This document shows, piece by piece, positions 1 to 6,784 of a stretch of 6,861 bases of DNA. The first letter of the stretch is position 1, and each line of letters opens with the position of its first letter. This stretch comes from Tannerella sp. Its GTDB lineage: Bacteria > Bacteroidota > Bacteroidia > Bacteroidales > Tannerellaceae. Below the pieces are notes generated by a model, which ran no database searches, was not told the DNA's origin, and saw only the letters and a list, made by a program, of their open reading frames with translations. The stretch is from positions 1 to 6,861 of the forward strand of contig JAITBC010000250.1 of the NCBI GenBank assembly GCA_031283785.1. The letters are read 5' to 3'. The position numbers and the translations under genes were made by a program.

Positions 1-961
1 TTATATAGAAGGATTATTCCTGAGTTCCGGTGTAATACGTAATCCGGATTATACAATGGAGCGTATGGTCCGCGTAGTAAAAGAGTTGCGTACCGCATGT
101 CGTTTTAACGGATATATCCACCTGAAAAGTATACCGGGATGCAGCCGGGAGTTAGTTGCCGAAGGCGGCCTTTATGCCGACCGTATGAGTGTAAACTTGG
201 AAATACCGACCGAACAAAACCTGAAACTTCTTGCTCCCGACAAAGATTTCCAGAGTGTATTTGCTCCGATGCGCTACATTCAGCAAGGCATGTTGCAAAG
301 CATCGAAGATCGCCGTAAACTCCGTCATGCGCCACGCTTCGTTCCTGCGGGACAAAGTACGCAGATGATTGTAGGCGCAACGCCCGAATCCGATAAGGAT
401 ATATTATACATATCGTCCGCACTGTATAAGCGTCCAAGCATGAAGCGCGTGTATTATTCGGGATTCATACCGGTTAATTCGTACGACAAGCGTCTTCCTG
501 CCGTCAGACAGGCGCCGCTTGTACGCGAAAACCGCCTTTATCAGGCAGACTGGCTGATGCGTTTTTATCAGTTTCGCGCCGATGAAATCGTGGACGACAG
601 GTTTCCGAACCTCGATTTGGAAGTCGATCCCAAATTAGCATGGGCATTGCGTCACCCGGAACATTTTCCGGTAGATGTGAATACCGCTGACTATGAGATG
701 ATCCTTCGCATACCGGGCATAGGCGTTAAATCCGCGAAACTGATTTTGTCCGCCCGCCGCTTCGGAAGACTGACATCGGAGCAATTGAAAAAAATAGGCA
801 TCGTGATGAAAAAAGCGAAATATTTTATCACATGCCATGAATTACCGATGAATACGGTTAACGAAGTCTCCCCGGAATATGTGCGCAAAGTTCTTACGGA
901 ACCGAAAAAGAAAAAGATGATAAACGACGAACGGCAATTATCCATTATTTTCCCCGATTAG
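1..961 (+). CDS. putative DNA modification/repair radical SAM protein (TIGR03916-like), 5' end outside window
   Basis: The reading frame is open from the window edge (first full codon at base 2), reading YIEGLFLSSGVIRNPDYTME just before the first in-window ATG (56). That ATG is therefore internal, and the true start lies upstream. About 319 residues are visible. The N-terminal part, where the CxxxCxxC iron-sulfur motif of radical SAM enzymes should be, is missing, so the assignment rests on the rest: the EGLFLSSGV strand, the barrel-like stretch with SVNLEIPTEQNLKLLAPDK (encoded at about 188-244), GATPESDKDIL, the SALYKRPSMKRVYYSGFIPV segment, and a C-terminal helix-hairpin-helix, LRIPGIGVKSAKLILSARR (encoded at 704-760), typical of DNA-binding repair proteins. 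The family is known mainly from its conserved pairing with the next gene's family and a proposed link to uracil-DNA-glycosylase-like domains; its reaction is not established. The protein ends in a lysine-rich stretch (EPKKKKMINDE). It is probably co-transcribed with the next gene, 58 bp downstream. Family confidence is high; function is inference. Confidence 0.88.
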   Translation, partial: YIEGLFLSSGVIRNPDYTMERMVRVVKELRTACRFNGYIHLKSIPGCSRELVAEGGLYADRMSVNLEIPTEQNLKLLAPDKDFQSVFAPMRYIQQGMLQSIEDRRKLRHAPRFVPAGQSTQMIVGATPESDKDILYISSALYKRPSMKRVYYSGFIPVNSYDKRLPAVRQAPLVRENRLYQADWLMRFYQFRADEIVDDRFPNLDLEVDPKLAWALRHPEHFPVDVNTADYEMILRIPGIGVKSAKLILSARRFGRLTSEQLKKIGIVMKKAKYFITCHELPMNTVNEVSPEYVRKVLTEPKKKKMINDERQLSIIFPD

Positions 962-1019
962 CACAACGCAGATCAGAAACAGCTTCTCATCATTTCATAA
1001 AAAAATTATTGATTCCGCT

Positions 1020-1781
1020 ATGACCATATTCTTTTATGACAAGACATTTGAAGGATTACTGAGCGTCGTCTTCGACGCCTTCAGTTTAAAGATGTTCCCG
1101 GAAAAACTTCTTCCGACGGGCGATACCATACCTATGTTTACAGACGCAACGCATACCGTCGTAACCGTGAAGGAGCGGTCAATGCGCGTATGGAATGCCC
1201 TGCATAACAAACTTGAAAAAAACGTATGCAACATGCTGATGCACGTTTGGCTTTCGGAGTTGGATGGAAGCGACGAACTGTTATTCCGTTATATCAGTAA
1301 AACTTTTGCTGCAGACCGAAAGATCGAATATAACTTTGGCGACGTCGACACTCTTGACGTACACAAGATCGCCCGCAAAGTAAGCCACGAAGCGCAATAT
1401 ATCAAGCAGTTTATCCGTTTCCAAAAAGCGGCCGACAATATATTCTTTGCGCCGATCAAACCCATATTCAATGCATTGCCGCTGACCATCGATCATTTCA
1501 CCGACCGTTTTTCCGACCGGCAATGGGTCATCTACGATCTCCGGCGTAAATACGGATATTACTACGATTTATGCACCACGAAAGAAATCACATTTACCGA
1601 CGACGACCGCCTGTTGAGCGGAAAGTTAGACGAATCGCTCATGGCCGACGACGAAAAACTGTTTCAGGACTTATGGAAAGGCTATTTTAAAGCAATGACG
1701 ATCAAAGAGCGTATCAACCCCCGTTTGCAGAAAAAAAACATGCCTGTAAGATTCTGGCAACGCCTGACAGAGAAACAATGA
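1020..1781 (+). CDS. TIGR03915/DUF4130-family putative DNA repair protein, partner of the radical SAM gene
   Basis: A complete 253-residue protein. It begins FFYDKTFEGLLSVVFDAF (residues 4-21), has a mid region with KIARKVSHEAQYIKQFIRF (116-134), the characteristic HFTDRFSDRQWVIYDLRRKYG block (159-179), and the C-terminal pattern YFKAMTIKERINPRLQKK (222-239) followed by MPVRFWQRLTE. These match my recollection of the uncharacterised family that partners the radical SAM DNA-repair-like family. In some bacteria the same domain is fused to a C-terminal uracil-DNA-glycosylase-type domain. Here the protein stops right after the conserved MPVRFW segment, so it is the short, unfused form. It has no signal peptide or membrane segment and is presumably cytosolic. 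The ATG at 1020 is used because it precedes the conserved N-terminal block directly and an A-rich stretch lies a little upstream (about 999-1006). The 58-bp gap to the upstream gene shows no terminator, so one operon is likely. A role in DNA metabolism is inferred from family and context, not seen directly. Confidence 0.87.
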   Translation: MTIFFYDKTFEGLLSVVFDAFSLKMFPEKLLPTGDTIPMFTDATHTVVTVKERSMRVWNALHNKLEKNVCNMLMHVWLSELDGSDELLFRYISKTFAADRKIEYNFGDVDTLDVHKIARKVSHEAQYIKQFIRFQKAADNIFFAPIKPIFNALPLTIDHFTDRFSDRQWVIYDLRRKYGYYYDLCTTKEITFTDDDRLLSGKLDESLMADDEKLFQDLWKGYFKAMTIKERINPRLQKKNMPVRFWQRLTEKQ

Positions 1782-1916
1782 ATTCCGCAAATAGAATAAA
1801 TTCAGCGACAGGAAAAGAACAGAGCGCCCTAAAAAACATAACAATAATCCACCCGAAGAGTTTCTCCTTAAATGAAGAATCCCCTCCTATCCGTCGACCA
1901 AAAACTAAAGCAATTC

Positions 1917-1938
1917 GTTATCTTCGGAATAACTTTTT
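1917..1938 (+). terminator. candidate Rho-independent terminator with UUCG loop
   Basis: On the + strand GTTATC and GA(A)TAAC can pair around a UUCG tetraloop with one bulged A (1917-1933), followed by five T (1934-1938). The polarity fits termination of the radical SAM/DUF4130 unit, 135 bp after its stop. It overlaps the last bases of trxA on the other strand. The stem is short and A/T-rich, so the call is tentative. The rest of the 156-bp convergent gap (1782-1937) shows no other clear feature. Confidence 0.4.
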
Positions 1939-2252
1939 CAGAGCAAATTGTTTATTTTTTCAACGAAAACATCTTTACTTGCTGCACCAACCTGTTTGTC
2001 GACAATTTCACCTCCTTTGAAAAATAAAACCGTCGGAATATTGCGGATGCCGTATTCCGTAACGATATCATCATTATCATCGACATCCACCTTACCGATA
2101 AGGACACGATCTTCATATTCCTTCGCCAATTCATCAATAATTGGTCCAACCATACGACAAGGGCCACACCATTCCGCCCAGAAATCCAACACCACGGGTT
2201 TCTCCCCTTTCAATAATTCGCTGTAATTTTCATCTGTTATTATTAATGCCAT
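1938..2252 (-). CDS. trxA: thioredoxin
   Basis: A small cytosolic dithiol-disulfide oxidoreductase of 104 residues, the usual size for bacterial thioredoxin 1. It carries the redox motif WCGPC (W28, C29, C32), the buried acidic residue D23 in VLDFWAEWC, the K54-V-D-V strand (GKVDVDDN), and the cis-proline P73 in RNIPTVLFF. It would reduce protein disulfides such as those of ribonucleotide reductase and peroxiredoxins, using electrons from thioredoxin reductase, which is not in this window. There is no signal peptide, so it is not a periplasmic thioredoxin-like protein. It lies 41 bp downstream of dnaE on the same strand, and the gap is strongly A/T-rich with no evident terminator, so it can be read from the dnaE transcript. 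The leader just before the ATG is A/T-rich without a clear Shine-Dalgarno sequence, as is common in Bacteroidota. The stop codon lies at the end of the hairpin described for the opposite strand. Confidence 0.97.
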   Translation of the reverse strand: MALIITDENYSELLKGEKPVVLDFWAEWCGPCRMVGPIIDELAKEYEDRVLIGKVDVDDNDDIVTEYGIRNIPTVLFFKGGEIVDKQVGAASKDVFVEKINNLL

Positions 2253-2293
2253 AATTTTTAATTTATATGATTATAAATATTAATTTACCATGT

Positions 2294-5200
2294 CTAATTG
2301 ATCGTAAAACGTATATTCTCCATATCCGTTAAAGCGTCTATAAGTTTTTGTGTTACATCTACGCCTTTGCCTTTAGAAAAGAGGTTAAGCGATACGTGAC
2401 GGGTTTCATCAGTTACATTGAAAAACAAGGTTGTTTTACCTGCGTTATTACGGAGAACAGATGTTAATTCTTCCACCATCGTATCATTTAACTCATTAAC
2501 AGGCACTGAAATGCCTAATTTTTGAATAAGTTTATCTTTTTCGTCCTGCAAAAGCGTTATCGTTTTTATCTTGAAATCAAGCGTATTGACATATGTGCTG
2601 CGGGATTCTACGGTTGCCCGGATAAACAGATACACGCCCGGTTTACCGTATTTGCTGTAATTTATGTAGTCATTGCCGAACAACGGGATTTCACCGCTTC
2701 CCGTAAAGTCTTCGACGGTAAGGATACCATAAGGTTTACCATGCTTAGTCATCCCTTCGCGGAAAGCCGTAACGATACCTCCAATAATCAATTCCCTGTT
2801 TTTCAGTTCTTCACGATTATTTACGTCGACCATTCCCGTATTGCATACATAAGTAAGAATCACCCGGTAAGCATCCAGCGGATGGGCGGAAAGATAAATA
2901 CCAATCAAGTCTTTCTCTTTATTCAAACGTTCCAGGTCACTCCATTCTTCGCATTTAAAAACTTCAGGTTTTGCTATATCAATTGCGGCATCCGCACCGA
3001 AAAGCGAGTTTGTCGACATTTGTTTATCCAGCTGATATTTTATCCCGTAACGGGATATAATTTCAGTGAATGTCTCACCTTTTTCATTAGGCGTAACAAA
3101 AGGTTCCCTTCGCACGCCGAGATTATCGAAAGCGCCCGACAAAGCAAGACTTTCAATCACCCGCCTGTTACATGCGGTAAGATTCACACGCTCTATAAAA
3201 TCATAGATATCTTTGTATTGGCCGTTCTTTTCCCGTTCTTCCTTTATATTCTGAACAGCCCCCTCGCCTACTCCTTTGACGGCTGCAAGTCCGAAACGTA
3301 TATCTCCTTTTTTATTCACGCCAAACTTACGATGCGACTCATTGACGTCCGGCCCGAGAACTTGCAGTCCCATCGCCCGACATTCGTCCATCGACTTTGT
3401 TATTTCCTTGATGTTCGACAAGTTACGGCTCAAAACAGCAGCCATATATTCCGACGGATAATGAGCTTTCAGATAAGCAGTCTGATAGGCAACCCACGAA
3501 TAACAGGTCGCATGACTTTTATTGAACGCATAAGAAGCGAATTTTTCCCAGTCGCCCCATATTTTTTCCAGTGTCTTGCGTTTATATCCGTTTACTTCGC
3601 CTCCGGAGAAGAACTTTTCTTTCAGTTCCGCCATTTTATCCTTTTGCTTTTTCCCCATCGCTTTACGCAGGGTGTCGCTCTCGCCGCGGGTAAAACCGGC
3701 AAGCAAACGCGACAGTAACATGACTTGCTCCTGATATACCGTAATGCCGTACGTATCTTTGAGATACCGTTCCATGATGGGTATATCGTAAACAATTTCC
3801 GAACGCCCGTGCTTGCGTGCGATAAACGACGGGATATAATCCATCGGTCCGGGGCGATACAGCGCATTCATCGCAATAAGATCTTCGAATTTTGACGGCT
3901 GCAATTCTTTCAGATATTTCTGCATACCGACAGACTCGAATTGAAACGTTGCTGTTGTTTTTCCCTGGCAGTATAATTGGTAAGTCTTTTCATCTTCTAT
4001 ATCTATCCGATCAATGTCTATCACTTCGCCGGTAGTCTGCCGTACATTTTCGATTGCCTCTTTTATGATAGATAACGTTTTCAGCCCGAGAAAATCCATC
4101 TTTATAAGGCCGGTGTCTTCAATAACGGATCCTTCATACTGCGTGACAAGCAGCGTTTCGCCGGTCTCTTTATCATCGGCAGTAGAAACCGGCACGATGT
4201 CCGAGATATCCTGGCAACCGATGATAATACCGCAGGCATGGACGCCCGTATTACGGACAGTCCCTTCAAGTTGGCACGCAAAAGTCAGGGTCTTTTTTAT
4301 CAGCGGATTATTCCCGTCCATCTCCGCTTTAAATTCCGGCAAATATTTCAGACAGTTAGCCAGATTTAATTTTACCGGCTGGCCGTCAACCTCCGGCATA
4401 CGATCGGGAACAAGCTTCGCCAGGCGGTTTGATTCCGATAAAGGCAACTCCAATACGCGGGCAACGTCTTTTATGGCCATTTTCGATGCCATCGTACCGT
4501 ATGTAATAATATGCGATACGCGGTCGTAGCCGTATTTATCGGTCACCCATTTCAATATATCCCCACGTCCGTCGTCATCGAAATCGATGTCAATATCGGG
4601 CATCGATATTCGGTCGGGATTGAGGAAACGTTCAAACAGCAGATCATATTTTATGGGGTCGATATCCGTTATTCCAAGGCAATAGGCGACAACCGATCCT
4701 GCGGCGGAACCTCGTCCCGGCCCGACGGCAACATCCATATTCCTTGCGGCCGCGATGAAATCCTGCACGATCAGGAAGTATCCGGGATACCCCATGGTTT
4801 TCATTGTATTCAACTCAAACTCAATGCGTTCTTTCACTTCATCGGTCAGATTATCCGCATATCGTTTGCGTGCTTTTTCATGGGTAAGATAAGCAAGATA
4901 GTCCGCTTCGAGTTTGATGCGTATGACCTTTTCATATCCGCCAAGGCGATGATAATTTTTTTCGCCGAACTCTTCAATAAGGTCTTCCGCTTCATATTTA
5001 CTCCAATACTCGTCTTCTGTTCCAAATGATGAATCAATTTCGAAAAAGGGCATCAACGCAGGCGAATCTATATCGAAAAACTCTATCTTATCCGCTATTT
5101 CGAGCGTATTTCTCAACGCTTCCGGTATATCGGAAAAAATAGCGTTCATTTCGACAGTCGTCTTCAACCATTCCTGACGGGTGTAACGCATGCGGTTCCG

Positions 5201-6058
5201 GTCATTAATGGTTTTATTCGTGCTGAGACAGAGAAGTATTTCATGTGCAGCCGCGTCGTCTTCGTTCACAAAATGCACATCGTTCGTCGCGATAAGTTTG
5301 ATATTATGTTTACGCGCAAGTTCAATAAGCGCTTTGTTAACTTCGATCTGACGGGGATATACATCTTGCGCCGCTTCCGGATCCCGCGTTTCATGTCGTT
5401 GTAATTCCAAATAATAATCATCGCCGAAAAGATTTTTAAACCATAATAGGGATTCCTCCGCTTTTCTCATATCGCCATTTTGTATATGGCGCGGCACTTC
5501 GCCGGCCAGACACGCGGAACATGCAATAATATCTTCATGATATTTTTCCAGAAGCTCCTTATCTATACGCGGACGACCGTAAAAACCTTCCGTCCACGAA
5601 TAAGATACCATTTTTATCAAGTTCTTATACCCTTTCAGTGTTTTGGCAAGGAGCACAAGATGCCATCCGCCAAGTTCTTCTTTCCCGGATTTGTTGTGAC
5701 GGCCGTTACGTGCACAATAACATTCGCATCCGATAATCGGTTTGAAGAGTTGTTCCTTTTCTTCATGTATTTTGTGCGACAGTTTTTTTATCCGCTCGTC
5801 ATCTTCTTCCGTTGGATTGGTCTTTGCGAGTAACTGCTGCAACTCCTTTTCACAATCTTTGATCGTCCCGGAATGTTTACTGTTTTTCTTCTTTACTTTG
5901 TTATAAAATTCTTTTATCCCGAACATATTCCCATGATCGGTCACAGCGAGCGCTTTCATCCCATCGCGCTGCACCTTTTCGATCAGGGCGTCAACAGGCG
6001 CTTGTCCGTCAAGCAGTGAAAACTGCGTATGTACGTGTAAATGTATAAAAGGTTCCAT
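2294..6058 (-). CDS. dnaE: DNA polymerase III subunit alpha (replicative polymerase)
   Basis: A full-length C-family polymerase of 1254 residues, the catalytic subunit of the chromosomal replicase. Order of parts: PHP domain at about 4-265 with the metal-site residues present (H8 and H10 in HLHVHTQFSLLDG, D17, H42 in VTDHGN, E112, H133, C183, D260 and H262 in ATNDVHF); palm and active site with GPGRGSAAGS (446-455), PDIDIDF (487-493) supplying D488 and D490, and D655 in GLIKMDFLGL; then thumb and fingers with FQFESVGMQ (705-713), ALYRPGPMDYIP (732-743) and FASYAFNKSHATCYSWVAYQ (840-859); a helix-hairpin-helix around FGLAAVKGVGEGAV (922-935); a probable beta-clamp-binding peptide TNSLFG (1016-1021); and an OB fold from about 1088 (ELIIGGIVTAF onward). 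Residues about 55-105 are a charged, coiled-coil-like insertion in the PHP domain, which I associate with Bacteroidota DnaE. No intein or frameshift is seen. The ATG at 6058 places the PHP HxH motif at its normal distance from the N terminus. Confidence 0.98.
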   Translation of the reverse strand: MEPFIHLHVHTQFSLLDGQAPVDALIEKVQRDGMKALAVTDHGNMFGIKEFYNKVKKKNSKHSGTIKDCEKELQQLLAKTNPTEEDDERIKKLSHKIHEEKEQLFKPIIGCECYCARNGRHNKSGKEELGGWHLVLLAKTLKGYKNLIKMVSYSWTEGFYGRPRIDKELLEKYHEDIIACSACLAGEVPRHIQNGDMRKAEESLLWFKNLFGDDYYLELQRHETRDPEAAQDVYPRQIEVNKALIELARKHNIKLIATNDVHFVNEDDAAAHEILLCLSTNKTINDRNRMRYTRQEWLKTTVEMNAIFSDIPEALRNTLEIADKIEFFDIDSPALMPFFEIDSSFGTEDEYWSKYEAEDLIEEFGEKNYHRLGGYEKVIRIKLEADYLAYLTHEKARKRYADNLTDEVKERIEFELNTMKTMGYPGYFLIVQDFIAAARNMDVAVGPGRGSAAGSVVAYCLGITDIDPIKYDLLFERFLNPDRISMPDIDIDFDDDGRGDILKWVTDKYGYDRVSHIITYGTMASKMAIKDVARVLELPLSESNRLAKLVPDRMPEVDGQPVKLNLANCLKYLPEFKAEMDGNNPLIKKTLTFACQLEGTVRNTGVHACGIIIGCQDISDIVPVSTADDKETGETLLVTQYEGSVIEDTGLIKMDFLGLKTLSIIKEAIENVRQTTGEVIDIDRIDIEDEKTYQLYCQGKTTATFQFESVGMQKYLKELQPSKFEDLIAMNALYRPGPMDYIPSFIARKHGRSEIVYDIPIMERYLKDTYGITVYQEQVMLLSRLLAGFTRGESDTLRKAMGKKQKDKMAELKEKFFSGGEVNGYKRKTLEKIWGDWEKFASYAFNKSHATCYSWVAYQTAYLKAHYPSEYMAAVLSRNLSNIKEITKSMDECRAMGLQVLGPDVNESHRKFGVNKKGDIRFGLAAVKGVGEGAVQNIKEEREKNGQYKDIYDFIERVNLTACNRRVIESLALSGAFDNLGVRREPFVTPNEKGETFTEIISRYGIKYQLDKQMSTNSLFGADAAIDIAKPEVFKCEEWSDLERLNKEKDLIGIYLSAHPLDAYRVILTYVCNTGMVDVNNREELKNRELIIGGIVTAFREGMTKHGKPYGILTVEDFTGSGEIPLFGNDYINYSKYGKPGVYLFIRATVESRSTYVNTLDFKIKTITLLQDEKDKLIQKLGISVPVNELNDTMVEELTSVLRNNAGKTTLFFNVTDETRHVSLNLFSKGKGVDVTQKLIDALTDMENIRFTIN

Positions 6059-6085
6059 AGTCGTTGCAATAATTTAACGCCGTTG

Positions 6086-6093
6086 CAAAATTA
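6086..6093 (-). promoter_or_regulatory. candidate dnaE promoter, Bacteroidota-type -7 element
   Basis: The minus strand reads TAATTTTG here, an exact match to the Bacteroides -7 consensus TAnnTTTG. It lies 27 bp before the dnaE ATG, predicting a short leader of about 20 nt. A good -33 TTTG box is not seen at the expected spacing, so the promoter is a candidate only. Its position, after the stop of the cryptic upstream frame (6112) and before dnaE, is what a dedicated dnaE promoter would need. Confidence 0.45.
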
Positions 6094-6111
6094 AGCATAA
6101 AATATGTACCT

Positions 6112-6357
6112 TCATAATAAAGTTTTCAACAACGAACGAAACCGCCGTTCCTGCCTGCGATATCGCAGCAACGCTGTGTCCACGTATATGGCTGTTTCTT
6201 CCTTCTTCGCCCATTTCCACTCGGATAATCCGGCTTCATCGTCATACAATACCAAGTATGTTCCCGCTTTAGAAAAGAGAACGATTATACCAGCATCTTC
6301 TTCGGTTCTTATCTTGGTTAAATCTTTTTTTGAGGTGCTATTGATTTTTTTGATCCG
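6112..6357 (-). pseudogene. ATG-less protein-like reading frame upstream of dnaE (probable gene remnant or frameshifted gene)
   Basis: Between an in-frame stop (6358-6360) and a TGA (6112-6114) the minus strand is open for 81 codons but has no ATG. The product looks like a real protein: an alternating hydrophobic strand pattern (EDAGIIVLFSKAGTYLVLYD), an acidic turn, SEWKWAKKEETAIYVDTALL, and a basic tail (LRYRRQERRFRSLLKTLL). I do not recognise the family. A second minus-strand frame starts with an ATG at 6377 (MIFFRNNGSKK) and would join this frame if either of two seven-base A runs (seen as T7 at 6345-6351 and 6325-6331) gained one base; the result would be 88 residues. It could be a decayed gene, a contingency (phase-variable) gene in its off state, or a sequencing error. 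It points toward dnaE, with 53 bp between. The ATG-started frame on the opposite strand over the same bases is Ser/Phe/Arg-rich and less convincing. This and the promoter site are what the 350-bp stretch 6059-6408 holds. Confidence 0.4.
6325..6351. repeat. paired T7/A7 homopolymer runs
   Basis: Two runs of seven T (6325-6331 and 6345-6351) begin exactly 20 bp apart, next to the frame break of the cryptic minus-strand reading frame. In the minus frame both encode Lys-Lys. Such runs are favoured sites of slippage and of sequencing error, so they are the likely place of the break. Confidence 0.6.
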
Positions 6358-6470
6358 TTATTCCGAAAAAAGATCATTCTTTTTGTACCGACATAAAAAC
6401 GGTTTCATATGAGCAAAAAAATAAAAACGGAAGAAGGCAGTGGCAGCAGTGGTGTGCTGATAGCAAACCC

Positions 6471-6498
6471 CATCTATGATCATGTATTCAAGACAACC
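6471..6498 (+). repeat. 28-bp direct repeat, copy 1
   Basis: Begins CATCTATGATCATG and ends AAGACAACC; identical to 6534-6561. It encodes IYDHVFKTT in the frame of ATG 6409 and contains the palindrome ATGATCAT. Confidence 0.9.
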
Positions 6499-6533
6499 TC
6501 GTTCGTACGCCCGTTCATGATATGCCATGTTGA

Positions 6534-6561
6534 CATCTATGATCATGTATTCAAGACAACC
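6534..6561 (+). repeat. 28-bp direct repeat, copy 2
   Basis: Perfect second copy, 63 bp (21 codons) after copy 1, so the reading frame is kept across the duplication. The 35-bp spacer (6499-6533) is not part of the repeat. Its last part pairs with the beginning of this copy in an imperfect dyad (CATGAT 6516-6521 with ATCATG 6542-6547, and ATG 6527-6529 with CAT 6534-6536). The true continuation of the nuclease gene follows copy 2. Confidence 0.9.
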
Positions 6562-6784
6562 GCGTGGCACGCAAGTTTATATCCGCCATTATCGGCGAGG
6601 AAGTGGCAGGTCTGACCTTCGCCCCTCAGGAATATGTGCGCGAGCTGGAGAACGTTCCGGAAAAAAGCTGGAGTTTTTACCGTCTGGACTTCAATGCGCA
6701 AATAAGGATCGGCGATACGCAGAAATCGGTGATGATAGAAGTACAGAAAGTGTCGCTTAACACCGACGTCATGCGCTTCAGGCG

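Noticed and set aside
1778..2020. 80-codon plus-strand ORF whose ATG overlaps the DUF4130 stop (ATGA)
   Set aside because: It runs 83 bp antisense into trxA, has low-complexity composition and no recognisable domain. The overlapping ATGA looks coincidental.
2522..3718. 398-codon plus-strand ORF inside dnaE
   Set aside because: Antisense shadow of dnaE: rich in Phe, Ile and Arg with no domain, and dnaE is intact on the other strand.
6341..6408. Possible -33/-7 promoter for the nuclease fragment (TTTG and TCTTTTTG)
   Set aside because: The -7-like element lacks the conserved A and the spacing of about 25 bp is too long.
6104..6412. 102-codon plus-strand ORF starting MYLHNKVFNNERNRRS
   Set aside because: Ser/Phe/Arg-rich, antisense-like product. 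The minus strand over the same bases reads as a far more protein-like sequence.
6471..6561. Two repeats with a 35-bp spacer, as in a minimal CRISPR array
   Set aside because: Only two copies, the repeat is coding sequence of the nuclease domain, and there are no cas genes or leader.
6358..6570. 70-codon minus-strand ORF with a repeated GCLEYMIID segment
   Set aside because: It is the antisense reading of the 28-bp direct repeat in the nuclease fragment; the internal repeat is explained by that.
6527..6760. 77-codon plus-strand ORF beginning within the repeat
   Set aside because: Out of frame with the family homology (DNRVARKF, YRLDF, IEVQK) that occupies the same bases.
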